Positions 8,697-17,215 of a stretch of DNA of 60,457 nucleotides are shown in pieces. Source of the stretch: an uncultured Bacteroides sp. GTDB lineage: Bacteria; Bacteroidota; Bacteroidia; Bacteroidales; Bacteroidaceae. Position numbers and translations under genes: made by a program. The notes under the pieces were generated by a model that worked only from the letters and a program-made list of their open reading frames with translations, searched no databases and had not been told where the DNA came from. The first letter of the stretch is position 1; each line of letters begins with the position of its first letter. The stretch spans positions 1 through 60,457 of the forward strand of contig NZ_CALDPF010000045.1 of NCBI RefSeq assembly GCF_937912035.1, in the 5' to 3' direction.

Positions 8697-9368
8697 ATGA
8701 ACGACGTACAAGAAACAATAAAAGATATAAAATCGAAGTTCCGTTTGTATATGAATGGTGTAATCTCACAGAGTATGCGCGAAAAGGGGATGGACTATAA
8801 ACTGAATTTCGGTATCGAATATTCCCGTATCAAGGAAATTGCTGCTGGATATGAGAAAAGTCACGAATTGGCTCAGGCTTTGTGGAAAGAGAATATCCGT
8901 GAGTGCAAGATAATGGCTACACTGCTTCAGCCTGTCGATTCTTTCTATAAGGATATAGCCGAAATATGGATTGAGGACATGAAATATCCTGAATTGGCAG
9001 AATACACCGTTATGAATATATTGCAGAATGTGGATTATGCTTCGGATGTAGTGTTCAAATGGATTGCGGACGAACGTCTTTATTTCCAGTTCTGCGGATA
9101 TATGCTGATGACTCGCCTTCTTATGAAGGGCATGAAGTTGAACGAACGTGCCGAGGCGGAGTTTTTGGATCAGGCATTCACTGAAATCGAAGGTGGAGAA
9201 CCTATGGTGAAGAAGGCTGCTGCCACAGCACTGAAGAAGTTTGCCACACAGTCAAAAGAGAATGCCAAAATGGTGGGCAGACAGTTGGGCCTTTTAAGCA
9301 AAACAGCCAATCCGGAACTGAAACTTTATATCGATGAAATAAAATATGATATAGAATATTGTCAATAG
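8697..9368 (+). CDS. DNA alkylation repair (AlkD-like HEAT-repeat) protein
   Basis: 223 residues, nearly all helical, with HEAT-like repeats: AELAEYTVMNILQNV..., FKWIADERLYFQFCGYMLMT, and VKKAAATALKKFATQS. This resembles the AlkC/AlkD family of HEAT-repeat DNA glycosylases that remove alkylated purines, and Bacteroidales homologues carry that label. I did not identify the full catalytic residue set, so activity is not certain. It follows the M49 peptidase by 9 bases and is surely in the same transcript. Confidence 0.7.
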   Translation: MNDVQETIKDIKSKFRLYMNGVISQSMREKGMDYKLNFGIEYSRIKEIAAGYEKSHELAQALWKENIRECKIMATLLQPVDSFYKDIAEIWIEDMKYPELAEYTVMNILQNVDYASDVVFKWIADERLYFQFCGYMLMTRLLMKGMKLNERAEAEFLDQAFTEIEGGEPMVKKAAATALKKFATQSKENAKMVGRQLGLLSKTANPELKLYIDEIKYDIEYCQ

Positions 9369-9392
9369 TTTCTTGGATTGAGTAAATTATAT

Positions 9393-9400
9393 TAACTTTG
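9393..9400 (+). promoter_or_regulatory. -7 element of the Fur-family gene
   Basis: TAACTTTG fits TAnnTTTG, 20 bases before the ATG at 9421. Confidence 0.5.
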
Positions 9401-9420
9401 ACGGCTGAAGATATTTTTTA

Positions 9421-9879
9421 ATGGCAGATAAGATAAAAGATACGGTAAAACAGGTGCTTACAGAGTACTTACAGAAGAACGGACATCGTAAGACGCCCGA
9501 GCGTTATGCTATACTTGATTCCATATATTCTATAAAGGGACATTTCAATATAGAAACCTTGCTTCAGTATATGGAAGAGAAAGAAAAATTCCGTGTCAGC
9601 CGTGCTACCTTGTATAACACTATAATTCTTTTGATAGATGCCGGTCTGGTAATCAAACATCAATTCGGAAATACTTCACAATATGAGAGGTCGTATAATA
9701 ATGAAACACATCATCATACGATATGTACTGCATGTGGAAAGGTTTCTGAGTTTGAGGATGAGAATTTGAAACAGGCCATAGTACAAAGTAAATTAAAAGG
9801 TTTTCAGGCTTCGCATTATTCATTATATATATACGGACTATGTAGTAAGTGTGTGGCCAAACGAAAAAGGAATAAATAA
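9421..9879 (+). CDS. Fur-family metalloregulator
   Basis: 152 residues with an N-terminal winged helix (RKTPERYAILDSIYSIKGHF..., recognition helix VSRATLYNTIILLIDAGLV) and a C-terminal dimerisation domain containing HHHTICTACGKVSEFED and a second CxxC (LCSKC) near the end. The two CxxC pairs are the structural zinc site of Fur/PerR/Zur proteins. Which metal it senses cannot be told from sequence alone. It is followed 24 bases later by purA in the same direction, so they may be co-transcribed from the -7 element at 9393. Confidence 0.88.
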   Translation: MADKIKDTVKQVLTEYLQKNGHRKTPERYAILDSIYSIKGHFNIETLLQYMEEKEKFRVSRATLYNTIILLIDAGLVIKHQFGNTSQYERSYNNETHHHTICTACGKVSEFEDENLKQAIVQSKLKGFQASHYSLYIYGLCSKCVAKRKRNK

Positions 9880-9903
9880 AAAACTATTTTAAATATAAGA
9901 ATC

Positions 9904-11175
9904 ATGAAAGTAGATGTCTTGTTAGGTTTACAGTGGGGCGACGAAGGTAAAGGTAAAGTTGTCGATGTTTTGACTCCACGCTATGATGTAGTTGCGCGTT
10001 TTCAGGGTGGCCCTAACGCAGGTCATACTTTGGAATTCGAAGGACAGAAATATGTTCTCCGTTCTATTCCGTCAGGAATTTTCCAGGGTGACAAAGTAAA
10101 TATTATCGGTAATGGTGTAGTGCTTGACCCGGCATTGTTCAAGGCAGAGGCCGAGGCTCTTGAGGCAAGCGGACATCCTTTGAAGGAACGTTTGCACATT
10201 TCTAAGAAAGCACATCTTATATTGCCTACACACCGTATTCTTGATGCAGCATACGAAGCAGCAAAGGGAGCTTCAAAAGTTGGTACTACCGGTAAGGGTA
10301 TCGGTCCTACATATACAGACAAAGTCAGCCGTAACGGTTTGCGTGTAGGTGACATATTGAACAACTTCGAAGCTAAATACGCCGCTGCAAAAGCTCGTCA
10401 CGAACAGATCTTGAAAAGTTTGAACTATGAATATGATATCACTGAACTTGAAAAACAGTGGATGGAAGGTATCGAATATCTCCGTCAGTTCAACCTTGTA
10501 GATAGCGAACACGAAATAAACAATCTTCTTAAAGAAGGTAAGAGCGTTCTTTGCGAAGGTGCTCAGGGAACAATGCTTGACGTTGACTTCGGTTCTTATC
10601 CTTTCGTAACTTCTTCAAACACTATTTGTGCAGGTGCTTGTACTGGTCTTGGTCTTGGCCCTAACAAAATAGGCGAGGTTTACGGTATCATGAAAGCTTA
10701 CTGTACACGTGTTGGTTCAGGTCCTTTCCCAACTGAATTGTTCGATGAAACAGGAAAGAAAATCCGTGATCTTGGTCATGAATACGGAGCTGTTACTGGT
10801 CGTGAACGCCGTTGCGGATGGGTTGACCTTGTAGCTTTGCGTTACTCTATCATGATTAACGGTGTTACTAAGCTTATTCTTATGAAGAGCGACGTTCTTG
10901 ACGGTTTCGAAACAATCAAGGCTTGCGTTGCTTATAAGGTAAACGGCGAGGAAATAGATTACTTCCCATTCGATATCAACGAAGGTGTAGAACCTGTTTA
11001 CGTAGAAATGCCGGGATGGAAGACTGATATGACTAAGATGACTAGCGAAGATGAATTCCCTGAAGAATTCAATGCTTACATCTCATTCCTTGAAGAACAA
11101 CTTGGTACTCCAATCAAGATTGTTTCTGTAGGTCCTGACCGTGCACAGACAATTGAAAGATATACTGAAGAATAA
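9904..11175 (+). CDS. purA: Adenylosuccinate synthase
   Basis: 423 residues. Catalyses GTP-dependent joining of IMP and aspartate, the first committed step to AMP. The N-terminal P-loop GLQWGDEGKGKVVD, with catalytic Asp and Lys, is present, as are GGPNAGHT, TTGKGIGPTYTDK, the EGAQGTMLDVDFG region, the IMP-site arginines in GRERRCGW, and GPDRAQTI near the C-terminus. Length matches the family. It lies in one transcription unit with the Fur-type gene and is followed by a strong terminator. Confidence 0.97.
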   Translation: MKVDVLLGLQWGDEGKGKVVDVLTPRYDVVARFQGGPNAGHTLEFEGQKYVLRSIPSGIFQGDKVNIIGNGVVLDPALFKAEAEALEASGHPLKERLHISKKAHLILPTHRILDAAYEAAKGASKVGTTGKGIGPTYTDKVSRNGLRVGDILNNFEAKYAAAKARHEQILKSLNYEYDITELEKQWMEGIEYLRQFNLVDSEHEINNLLKEGKSVLCEGAQGTMLDVDFGSYPFVTSSNTICAGACTGLGLGPNKIGEVYGIMKAYCTRVGSGPFPTELFDETGKKIRDLGHEYGAVTGRERRCGWVDLVALRYSIMINGVTKLILMKSDVLDGFETIKACVAYKVNGEEIDYFPFDINEGVEPVYVEMPGWKTDMTKMTSEDEFPEEFNAYISFLEEQLGTPIKIVSVGPDRAQTIERYTEE

Positions 11176-11199
11176 TCTTTCGGGATTATAATATATTTG

Positions 11200-11247
11200 G
11201 CTGCTGGTTTTCATGATTTGAATGAAAATCAGCAGCTTTTGTTTTTT
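11200..11247 (+). terminator. Rho-independent terminator of purA
   Basis: A 15-bp arm GCTGCTGGTTTTCAT (11200-11214) pairs with ATGAAAATCAGCAGC (11222-11236) with one mismatch and is followed by TTTTGTTTTTT. Confidence 0.9.
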
Positions 11248-11332
11248 CGTAAGCAAAAGTGTTTATTTATTGAATAAATATTTGTGAATAATATCTGTTT
11301 GCTTTTATTTTGAAAGAATTAAGCTTTAAATT

Positions 11333-11451
11333 TTTGCAATTGTTTATTTTAATATATATTTGTGGAAACAAATTATTAATTACTATCTCTCTCTTAAATT
11401 TAATCCTTCAGTTGGGAGGCGTTCTCTGTGATTGAGGGCGTCTCTTATTTT
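11333..11451 (+). ncRNA. Candidate small RNA or leader upstream of the ABC-F gene
   Basis: In the 368-base spacer after purA there is a possible promoter: TTTG at 11333-11336 and TATATTTG at 11355-11362 (18-nt spacing). About 55 bases after the -7 comes an 11-bp stem, GAGGCGTTCTC (11416-11426) with GAGGGCGTCTC (11434-11444), fully paired when G-U pairs are allowed, with a 7-nt loop and a TTATTTT tail. A separate -7 element (TAACTTTG, 11507-11514) stands just before the ABC-F gene. The unit could be an independent RNA of about 80 nt or an attenuator. No open frame of useful size is inside. Confidence 0.35.
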
Positions 11452-11506
11452 GGGCTTTCATTATAAAATCTTGTTAACCGATAATTCCTATTTAATGTAA
11501 AAATAC

Positions 11507-11514
11507 TAACTTTG
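11507..11514 (+). promoter_or_regulatory. -7 element of the ABC-F gene
   Basis: TAACTTTG fits TAnnTTTG, 29 bases before the ATG at 11544. Confidence 0.5.
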
Positions 11515-11543
11515 CCGACACTTTGTAAATCAATATGTAGAGA

Positions 11544-13493
11544 ATGATTTCAGTAGAAGGATTAAAAGTTGAGTTTGGAGTTACTCCTCTGTTTGAGGAT
11601 GTATCATACGTGATAAATAAGAAGGACCGTATAGCACTTGTCGGTAAGAATGGCGCCGGTAAATCTACCATGCTAAAGATTCTTGCAGGCCTGCAATCCC
11701 CAACTGATGGAGTAGTGGCGGTTCAGCGTGGAGTTACAATAGGGTATCTGCCTCAGGTAATGATACTGAGTGATACCAGAACTGTTATGGCTGAGGCTGA
11801 AATGGCCTTCGAGCATATTTTTGAATTGCAGGACAGTATCTCCAGAATGAATCAGGAATTGGCGGACAGAACAGACTACGATTCTGAAAGTTATCACGAA
11901 CTGATAGACCGCTTCACTCATGAGAACGAGAGGTTCATGATGATGGGCGGAACAAATTATAAGGCAGAGATAGAACGTACGCTTACGGGATTGGGATTTT
12001 CAAGAAGCGATTTTGACAGACCTACATCCGAATTCAGCGGTGGCTGGAGAATGCGTATTGAACTTGCAAAACTCTTGTTACGTCGTCCTGACGTTCTTTT
12101 GCTCGACGAGCCTACAAACCATCTTGACATAGAGAGTATACAGTGGCTTGAAAACTTCCTGAAGATGAGTCCCGGAGCTGTGGTACTTGTCAGCCACGAC
12201 CGTGCCTTCATCAATAATGTTACGAACAGAACTATAGAAATTTCATGCGGACATATATATGATTATAAGGTCCCGTACGACGAGTTTGTGGTGTTGCGTA
12301 AGGAACGCCGCGAGCAGCAGCTTCGTGCATACGAAAACCAGCAGAAGGAAATAAAGGATACAGAAGAGTTTATCGAACGTTTCAGATACAAGGCTACGAA
12401 GGCTGTTCAGGTGCAGAGCCGTATTAAGCAGCTTGAAAAGATTGTTCCTATAGAGATAGACGATGAGGATACCTCTTCTTTGCGACTGAAATTCCCACCT
12501 GCTATCCGTTCGGGAAACTATCCTGTGATATGCGAGAATGTAAAGAAGGCATACGGTGACCACGTTGTGTTCCATGATGTCACTCTTACAATAAACAGAG
12601 GTGAGAAGGTAGCTTTCGTTGGAAAGAACGGTGAAGGTAAATCTACACTAGTCAAGTGTATTATGGATCAGATTCCGTACGAGGGAAAACTTGTTATAGG
12701 ACATAACGTACAGATAGGATATTTCGCACAGAATCAGGCACAGCTCCTTGATGAGAATGTAACAGTATTCGACACAATAGACCGTGTGGCAAAAGGTGAT
12801 ATCCGTCTGAAGATACGTGATATTCTTGGGGCTTTCATGTTCGGAGGTGAGGCTTCAGAAAAGAAGGTAAAAGTCCTTTCAGGAGGAGAACGCAGCCGTC
12901 TGGCAATGATAAAGCTTCTGCTTGAACCAGTGAACTTTCTTATACTTGACGAGCCTACCAACCATTTGGATATGCGTTCTAAAGATGTCTTGAAAGAGGC
13001 TATCAAAGAGTTTGACGGAACGGTAATTGTCGTATCCCACGACCGTGAGTTCCTGGACGGACTTGTAACCAAGGTATATGAGTTTGGTGGTGGAGTAGTG
13101 AAAGAGCATATCGGAGGTATATACGATTTCCTTCAGAAAAAGAAAATGGAAAGTCTGAATGAACTTCATCTGTCGCAGTCGCCTACAGCTTCTTCACAGA
13201 AAAAAGATGTGCAACAGCCGGCACAGTCGGAAAGTAAGCTTTCTTACGAAGCCCAAAAGGAACTGAACAAGAAAATCAGAAAACTGGAAAAACAGGCTGC
13301 CGACTGTGAAGACAGAATTTCCAAAATAGAAACTCAAATATCGCAACTGGAAGAAAAGATGGCTACTCCTGAGGGAGCATCCGACATGAAACTCTATGAA
13401 CAGCATCAGGATTTGAAAAACCAGATTTCCCAGATTGAGGAAGAGTGGGAGACGGCACTGATGGAAATAGATGAACTTAAAACAGAACTATAA
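11544..13493 (+). CDS. ABC-F family ATPase
   Basis: 649 residues with two ATP-binding cassettes and no membrane segment. Walker A motifs are GKNGAGKST (near residue 36) and GKNGEGKST (near 361), with signatures FSGGW and LSGGERSR and two LLDEPTNHLD/LILDEPTNHLD Walker B motifs. A charged linker of about 80 residues separates the cassettes, and the last ~80 residues form a coiled coil (KKIRKLEKQAADCEDRISKI...). ABC-F proteins bind the ribosomal E site; some give antibiotic resistance and others are housekeeping. The C-terminal coiled coil is Uup-like, so a housekeeping role is more likely. The M13 peptidase gene follows 14 bases later. Confidence 0.92.
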   Translation: MISVEGLKVEFGVTPLFEDVSYVINKKDRIALVGKNGAGKSTMLKILAGLQSPTDGVVAVQRGVTIGYLPQVMILSDTRTVMAEAEMAFEHIFELQDSISRMNQELADRTDYDSESYHELIDRFTHENERFMMMGGTNYKAEIERTLTGLGFSRSDFDRPTSEFSGGWRMRIELAKLLLRRPDVLLLDEPTNHLDIESIQWLENFLKMSPGAVVLVSHDRAFINNVTNRTIEISCGHIYDYKVPYDEFVVLRKERREQQLRAYENQQKEIKDTEEFIERFRYKATKAVQVQSRIKQLEKIVPIEIDDEDTSSLRLKFPPAIRSGNYPVICENVKKAYGDHVVFHDVTLTINRGEKVAFVGKNGEGKSTLVKCIMDQIPYEGKLVIGHNVQIGYFAQNQAQLLDENVTVFDTIDRVAKGDIRLKIRDILGAFMFGGEASEKKVKVLSGGERSRLAMIKLLLEPVNFLILDEPTNHLDMRSKDVLKEAIKEFDGTVIVVSHDREFLDGLVTKVYEFGGGVVKEHIGGIYDFLQKKKMESLNELHLSQSPTASSQKKDVQQPAQSESKLSYEAQKELNKKIRKLEKQAADCEDRISKIETQISQLEEKMATPEGASDMKLYEQHQDLKNQISQIEEEWETALMEIDELKTEL

Positions 13494-13507
13494 CTAAATA
13501 TTAATTT

Positions 13508-15544
13508 ATGAAAACTAAACATTGTATTGCTTTTGCAGCATTGGCTGTAGCCGCACTGTCCGGATGTGCAGGCCAGAAGGAAGCAAAGGTGAGCACAGGA
13601 ATAAACCTTGCCAACCTTGACACAACAGCAGTTCCGGGAAATGATTTCTTCCGTTTTGCTTGTGGCGGTTTTAATGATTCACATCCGCTTACAGCTGAAT
13701 ACTCACGCTATGGAGCATTCGAAATGCTTATGGAAGACAACCAGAAGCAGTTGAAGGAAATGATTGAAGGATTTGCTTCAAAGGAAAATCAGGCTGGAAG
13801 CCAGGGACAGAAAATCGGAGACTTGTATAATCTGGCAATGGACAGCGTAAAGCTTAATGCTGATGGTATAGCTCCAATCAAACCTATGCTTGACAGAATA
13901 GCTGCAATATCTGACAAGAACCAGATTATGCAGGTTAAGGCTGAAATGTTCAACAACGGTATAGGTACATATTTCAGCAACTATGTATATGGTGATCCAA
14001 AGAACAGTACTTTGAATATCTTCCAGATTGCCCAGGGAGGTATTAACCTTGGAGAAAAGGAATACTATCTTGATACAGACGAAAGTACAACCGCTATCCG
14101 TGAACAGTACAAACTGTATATCACTAAGCTTTTCACATTGGCTGGTTTCTCAGAAGATGAGGCTAAACAGAAAATGGCTGATGTGATGGAAGTTGAAACA
14201 GCTATTGCAAAGGCTTCTTACAGCGCAGTAGAACGTCGTAATCCTGAAGCCAACTATCATAAAATGTCATACGATGACTTGAAGAAGACTTTCCCTGGAA
14301 TTGATTGGGATGCTTATCTCAAGGCTTTGGGAGTAGAAGGTGTGACAGAACTCAACGTAGAGCAGATTGAGCCTATCAAGGAAGTGGAAAATCTTATCAA
14401 TACTTTGCCTCTTTCACGTCATATCTCTTATCTGCAGTACAATCTTCTTGATGCTGCAGCAAATTATCTGAGCGATGATTTTGTAGCTGCAAGATTTGAT
14501 TTCTACGGTAAGGTATTGTCTGGCCGTCAGGCGAACCAGCCACGCTGGAAACGTGCAGTTAATGCCGTTAACGGAATGTTGGGCGAGATCGTAGGTCAGA
14601 TGTATGTAGAGAAATATTTCCCGGCAGCTGCCAAAGAACGTATGGTGGCATTGGTTAAGAACCTTCAGTCAGCTCTTGGCGAACGTATCCAGGCACAGGA
14701 ATGGATGAGCGACAGCACTAAGGTAAGAGCTATGGAGAAACTTTCTACATTCCACGTAAAAGTAGGTTATCCTGACAAATGGAAAGACTATTCTGACCTT
14801 AACATCGAGAAAGATTCATACTGGGCAAATGTATGCCGTGCTGCACAGTGGGGCACAAAAGACATGTTAAGCCGTATCGGAAAACCTGTTGACAAGGATG
14901 AATGGTTGATGAGTCCTCAGACTGTAAATGCATATTACAATCCTCAGACTAACGAAATCTGTTTCCCTGCCGCAATTCTTCAGTATCCGTTCTTTGACAT
15001 GAATGCTGACGATGCTTTCAACTATGGAGCTATCGGTGTGGTAATCGGTCATGAAATGACACACGGATTCGATGATCAGGGACGCCAGTACGACAAGGAC
15101 GGTAACTTGAAAGACTGGTGGGCTGAAGGTGACGGTGACCGTTTCAACGAGCGTACAAAAGTAATGGTTGACTTTTTCAACAACATTGAAGTTCTTCCGG
15201 GATTGAAGGCTAACGGACAGTTGACTTTGGGTGAAAACATAGCAGACCACGGAGGTTTGAATGTTTCTTATCTAGCATATAAGAATGCAACAAAGAACAA
15301 TCCTCTTCCTGAAGAAGACGGATTTACTGCTGACCAGCGTTTCTTCATCGCATACGCTACACTTTGGGCCGGTAATATCCGCGAAGAGGAAATCCGCTCA
15401 CGTACTAAGTCAGATCCTCACTCACTTGGAGAATGGCGTGTGAACGGTGCTCTTCCACATGTTGATGCATGGTACGAAGCATTCGGTATCACTGAAAAAG
15501 ATTCAATGTATCTTGCACCTGAAAACCGTTGTAGAGTTTGGTAA
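13508..15544 (+). CDS. M13-family (neprilysin/PepO-like) metallopeptidase lipoprotein
   Basis: 678 residues. Lipobox ALSGC at residues 17-21 predicts a lipid-anchored envelope protein. The long N-terminal M13 domain is followed by the zinc motif HEMTH near residue 515 and the third ligand in GENIADHGGL near residue 577. NAYYNPQTNEICFPAAILQ and the C-terminal CRVW ending are typical of M13 enzymes. These cleave oligopeptides of up to a few dozen residues. Good codon bias suggests high expression. Transcription ends at the hairpin at 15572. Confidence 0.94.
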   Translation: MKTKHCIAFAALAVAALSGCAGQKEAKVSTGINLANLDTTAVPGNDFFRFACGGFNDSHPLTAEYSRYGAFEMLMEDNQKQLKEMIEGFASKENQAGSQGQKIGDLYNLAMDSVKLNADGIAPIKPMLDRIAAISDKNQIMQVKAEMFNNGIGTYFSNYVYGDPKNSTLNIFQIAQGGINLGEKEYYLDTDESTTAIREQYKLYITKLFTLAGFSEDEAKQKMADVMEVETAIAKASYSAVERRNPEANYHKMSYDDLKKTFPGIDWDAYLKALGVEGVTELNVEQIEPIKEVENLINTLPLSRHISYLQYNLLDAAANYLSDDFVAARFDFYGKVLSGRQANQPRWKRAVNAVNGMLGEIVGQMYVEKYFPAAAKERMVALVKNLQSALGERIQAQEWMSDSTKVRAMEKLSTFHVKVGYPDKWKDYSDLNIEKDSYWANVCRAAQWGTKDMLSRIGKPVDKDEWLMSPQTVNAYYNPQTNEICFPAAILQYPFFDMNADDAFNYGAIGVVIGHEMTHGFDDQGRQYDKDGNLKDWWAEGDGDRFNERTKVMVDFFNNIEVLPGLKANGQLTLGENIADHGGLNVSYLAYKNATKNNPLPEEDGFTADQRFFIAYATLWAGNIREEEIRSRTKSDPHSLGEWRVNGALPHVDAWYEAFGITEKDSMYLAPENRCRVW

Positions 15545-15571
15545 TTCTTATTGAAGAATTAAGATAAAAAT

Positions 15572-15615
15572 AAGCCGTTTGTAGTTTGATTCACATCTAC
15601 AAACGGCTTTTGATT
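15572..15615. terminator. Bidirectional terminator
   Basis: A perfect 13-bp inverted repeat, AAGCCGTTTGTAG (15572-15584) and CTACAAACGGCTT (15597-15609), with T-rich sequence on both outer sides. It serves the converging M13 peptidase and FadL-like genes. Confidence 0.9.
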
Positions 15616-15631
15616 TTTAAGTAAAAAGTTA

Positions 15632-16987
15632 TCAGAAATTATAGTTCAAGCTGAGGCCAAACACCTTGTTGGTACGGCTGTAAATGTCTGTTCCCGGGAG
15701 TTTGGTATTGTTATAGTTGTCAGTAGTTTTGCTATAGTCACTGTAATTAGTCCAGAAGTATGCTATATCCATGCTTAAAGACTGACTTAGATAAACTCTG
15801 GCTCCGAAACCTAATGAATATGAATCGCAATAGAAGCTTGTGTCTGTCTGGAATTCATCGCTAAGGCCGTAGTTTGTTTTCTGGAAACCGCCGCTTAATG
15901 TAAGTCTTTTGATAACATCCCATTCAATACCTGCCAGATATTCATGAGTTCCATGTTTCAGTGTTTTTTGGCGATCATTAAGCATTCCGGCATTTTTGTC
16001 ATCGAAGAAATGATATTCTACTGATGCGCGTAAAGTGGGAAGAATCTCGTATTGAGCTGCAACACTTAGGAATGCAGGTATGTCATTCGGAGTCTGTTCG
16101 CCATTGGCGTATGGCTTTATTACTTCTTCAGGAATACTCTTTGGTACATCCAGTACTTTTGTCTTATTCTCTATATTTAGATTTGTTTTGAACTCGTATT
16201 TTGCTGCGAGATTTAGTTTTCCTAACTTTGCATCAATTCCTATTATAGGAGTGACTCCCCAACCGCTTTGCTGGCAGTCCAGGTTCATTGTCATAAGTTC
16301 TTTACCTCCGAGGGCTTCAATGAGGTTGGCTTTCAGGAAACCTTCATAACTGCTTTTTACGTAGTTCATTCTTCCTCCAACGTATGCCGACAGCCAATCA
16401 TTAATCTTATAAGAAAGTCCTAACTGAGTTCCGAATATATATTGAGTTCCGTCTAAAGCACTGTTTATGTTTACTTTGTCTGCTCCGACAGGTTGTCCTG
16501 CCGCTGCTGTTTGTTGGAAAATACCAGCTTTTACAAGCGAGTTGAACATTGGAAGGCCGTTATCAAACGATGCTTTACCTCCACCTCCTGTAATGGCAAA
16601 TCCGGCAGAGATAGTCCAGTCTCCCTTTTTATACAAGCCTTGGAATGAAGGAATGAATGGAGCAGATGCAGTTCCTTTATAGTATTCATTAACGTCCATT
16701 AATTCAGGTGTAGTAGGAGTGCTCATGCCCTTGTATGTTTTATAACTGGCGTTTATTTCCCTTGTCTGATATGCACTTTGTCCTGTAAGAGACAGATAGA
16801 AGCCATCTTTTTCAAGGAAAGAAAGACCTGCAGGGTTACTGTAAACTCCGTCAACATCTATTGACGCTCCACGTGCTGCCATTCTTAAAAATGCAGCATG
16901 TTGGTTTGTATTAGTCAGATAATCTCCTGCGAAAGTTGTGTTTGAAACAATAAGCGCCGTTGCGCCTAATAATAAAAATTTATTCAT
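15632..16987 (-). CDS. OmpP1/FadL-family outer membrane protein
   Basis: 451 residues with a signal peptide ending near TTFAG and a FadL-type N-terminus (TNQHAAFLRMAARGASIDVDG...NPAGL). The remaining sequence alternates in the way beta-barrels do and ends in an aromatic residue (LNYNF), the usual outer-membrane assembly signal. FadL homologues let hydrophobic molecules such as long-chain fatty acids cross the outer membrane. The substrate here is not known. A -7 element (TACCTTTG, minus strand, 17023-17016) precedes it. Confidence 0.88.
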   Translation of the reverse strand: MNKFLLLGATALIVSNTTFAGDYLTNTNQHAAFLRMAARGASIDVDGVYSNPAGLSFLEKDGFYLSLTGQSAYQTREINASYKTYKGMSTPTTPELMDVNEYYKGTASAPFIPSFQGLYKKGDWTISAGFAITGGGGKASFDNGLPMFNSLVKAGIFQQTAAAGQPVGADKVNINSALDGTQYIFGTQLGLSYKINDWLSAYVGGRMNYVKSSYEGFLKANLIEALGGKELMTMNLDCQQSGWGVTPIIGIDAKLGKLNLAAKYEFKTNLNIENKTKVLDVPKSIPEEVIKPYANGEQTPNDIPAFLSVAAQYEILPTLRASVEYHFFDDKNAGMLNDRQKTLKHGTHEYLAGIEWDVIKRLTLSGGFQKTNYGLSDEFQTDTSFYCDSYSLGFGARVYLSQSLSMDIAYFWTNYSDYSKTTDNYNNTKLPGTDIYSRTNKVFGLSLNYNF

Positions 16988-17015
16988 TTAGCTTTAAAAA
17001 TTGGTTAAGGAGCCG

Positions 17016-17023
17016 CAAAGGTA
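17016..17023 (-). promoter_or_regulatory. -7 element of the FadL-like gene
   Basis: TACCTTTG on the minus strand, a full match to the consensus, 29 bases before the start codon. Confidence 0.6.
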
Positions 17024-17174
17024 TTGTTTTTGTTTGGTATATACAAGCTTTTTTGATTGTAATGCAATAATATTGATGTGGATGAAATAGTTTTAAGTGA
17101 AACAAAGTCTCCTATCGGACATGGGGATACATATATAATATTATATGAAATTATGTATTGAAGAGTTCTTTTCG

Positions 17175-17182
17175 TATCTTTG
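17175..17182 (+). promoter_or_regulatory. -7 element of the first MATE gene
   Basis: TATCTTTG, 33 bases before the ATG at 17216. Confidence 0.55.
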
Positions 17183-17215
17183 CTGCATATTTATAATATA
17201 GAATAAACATCGTGT

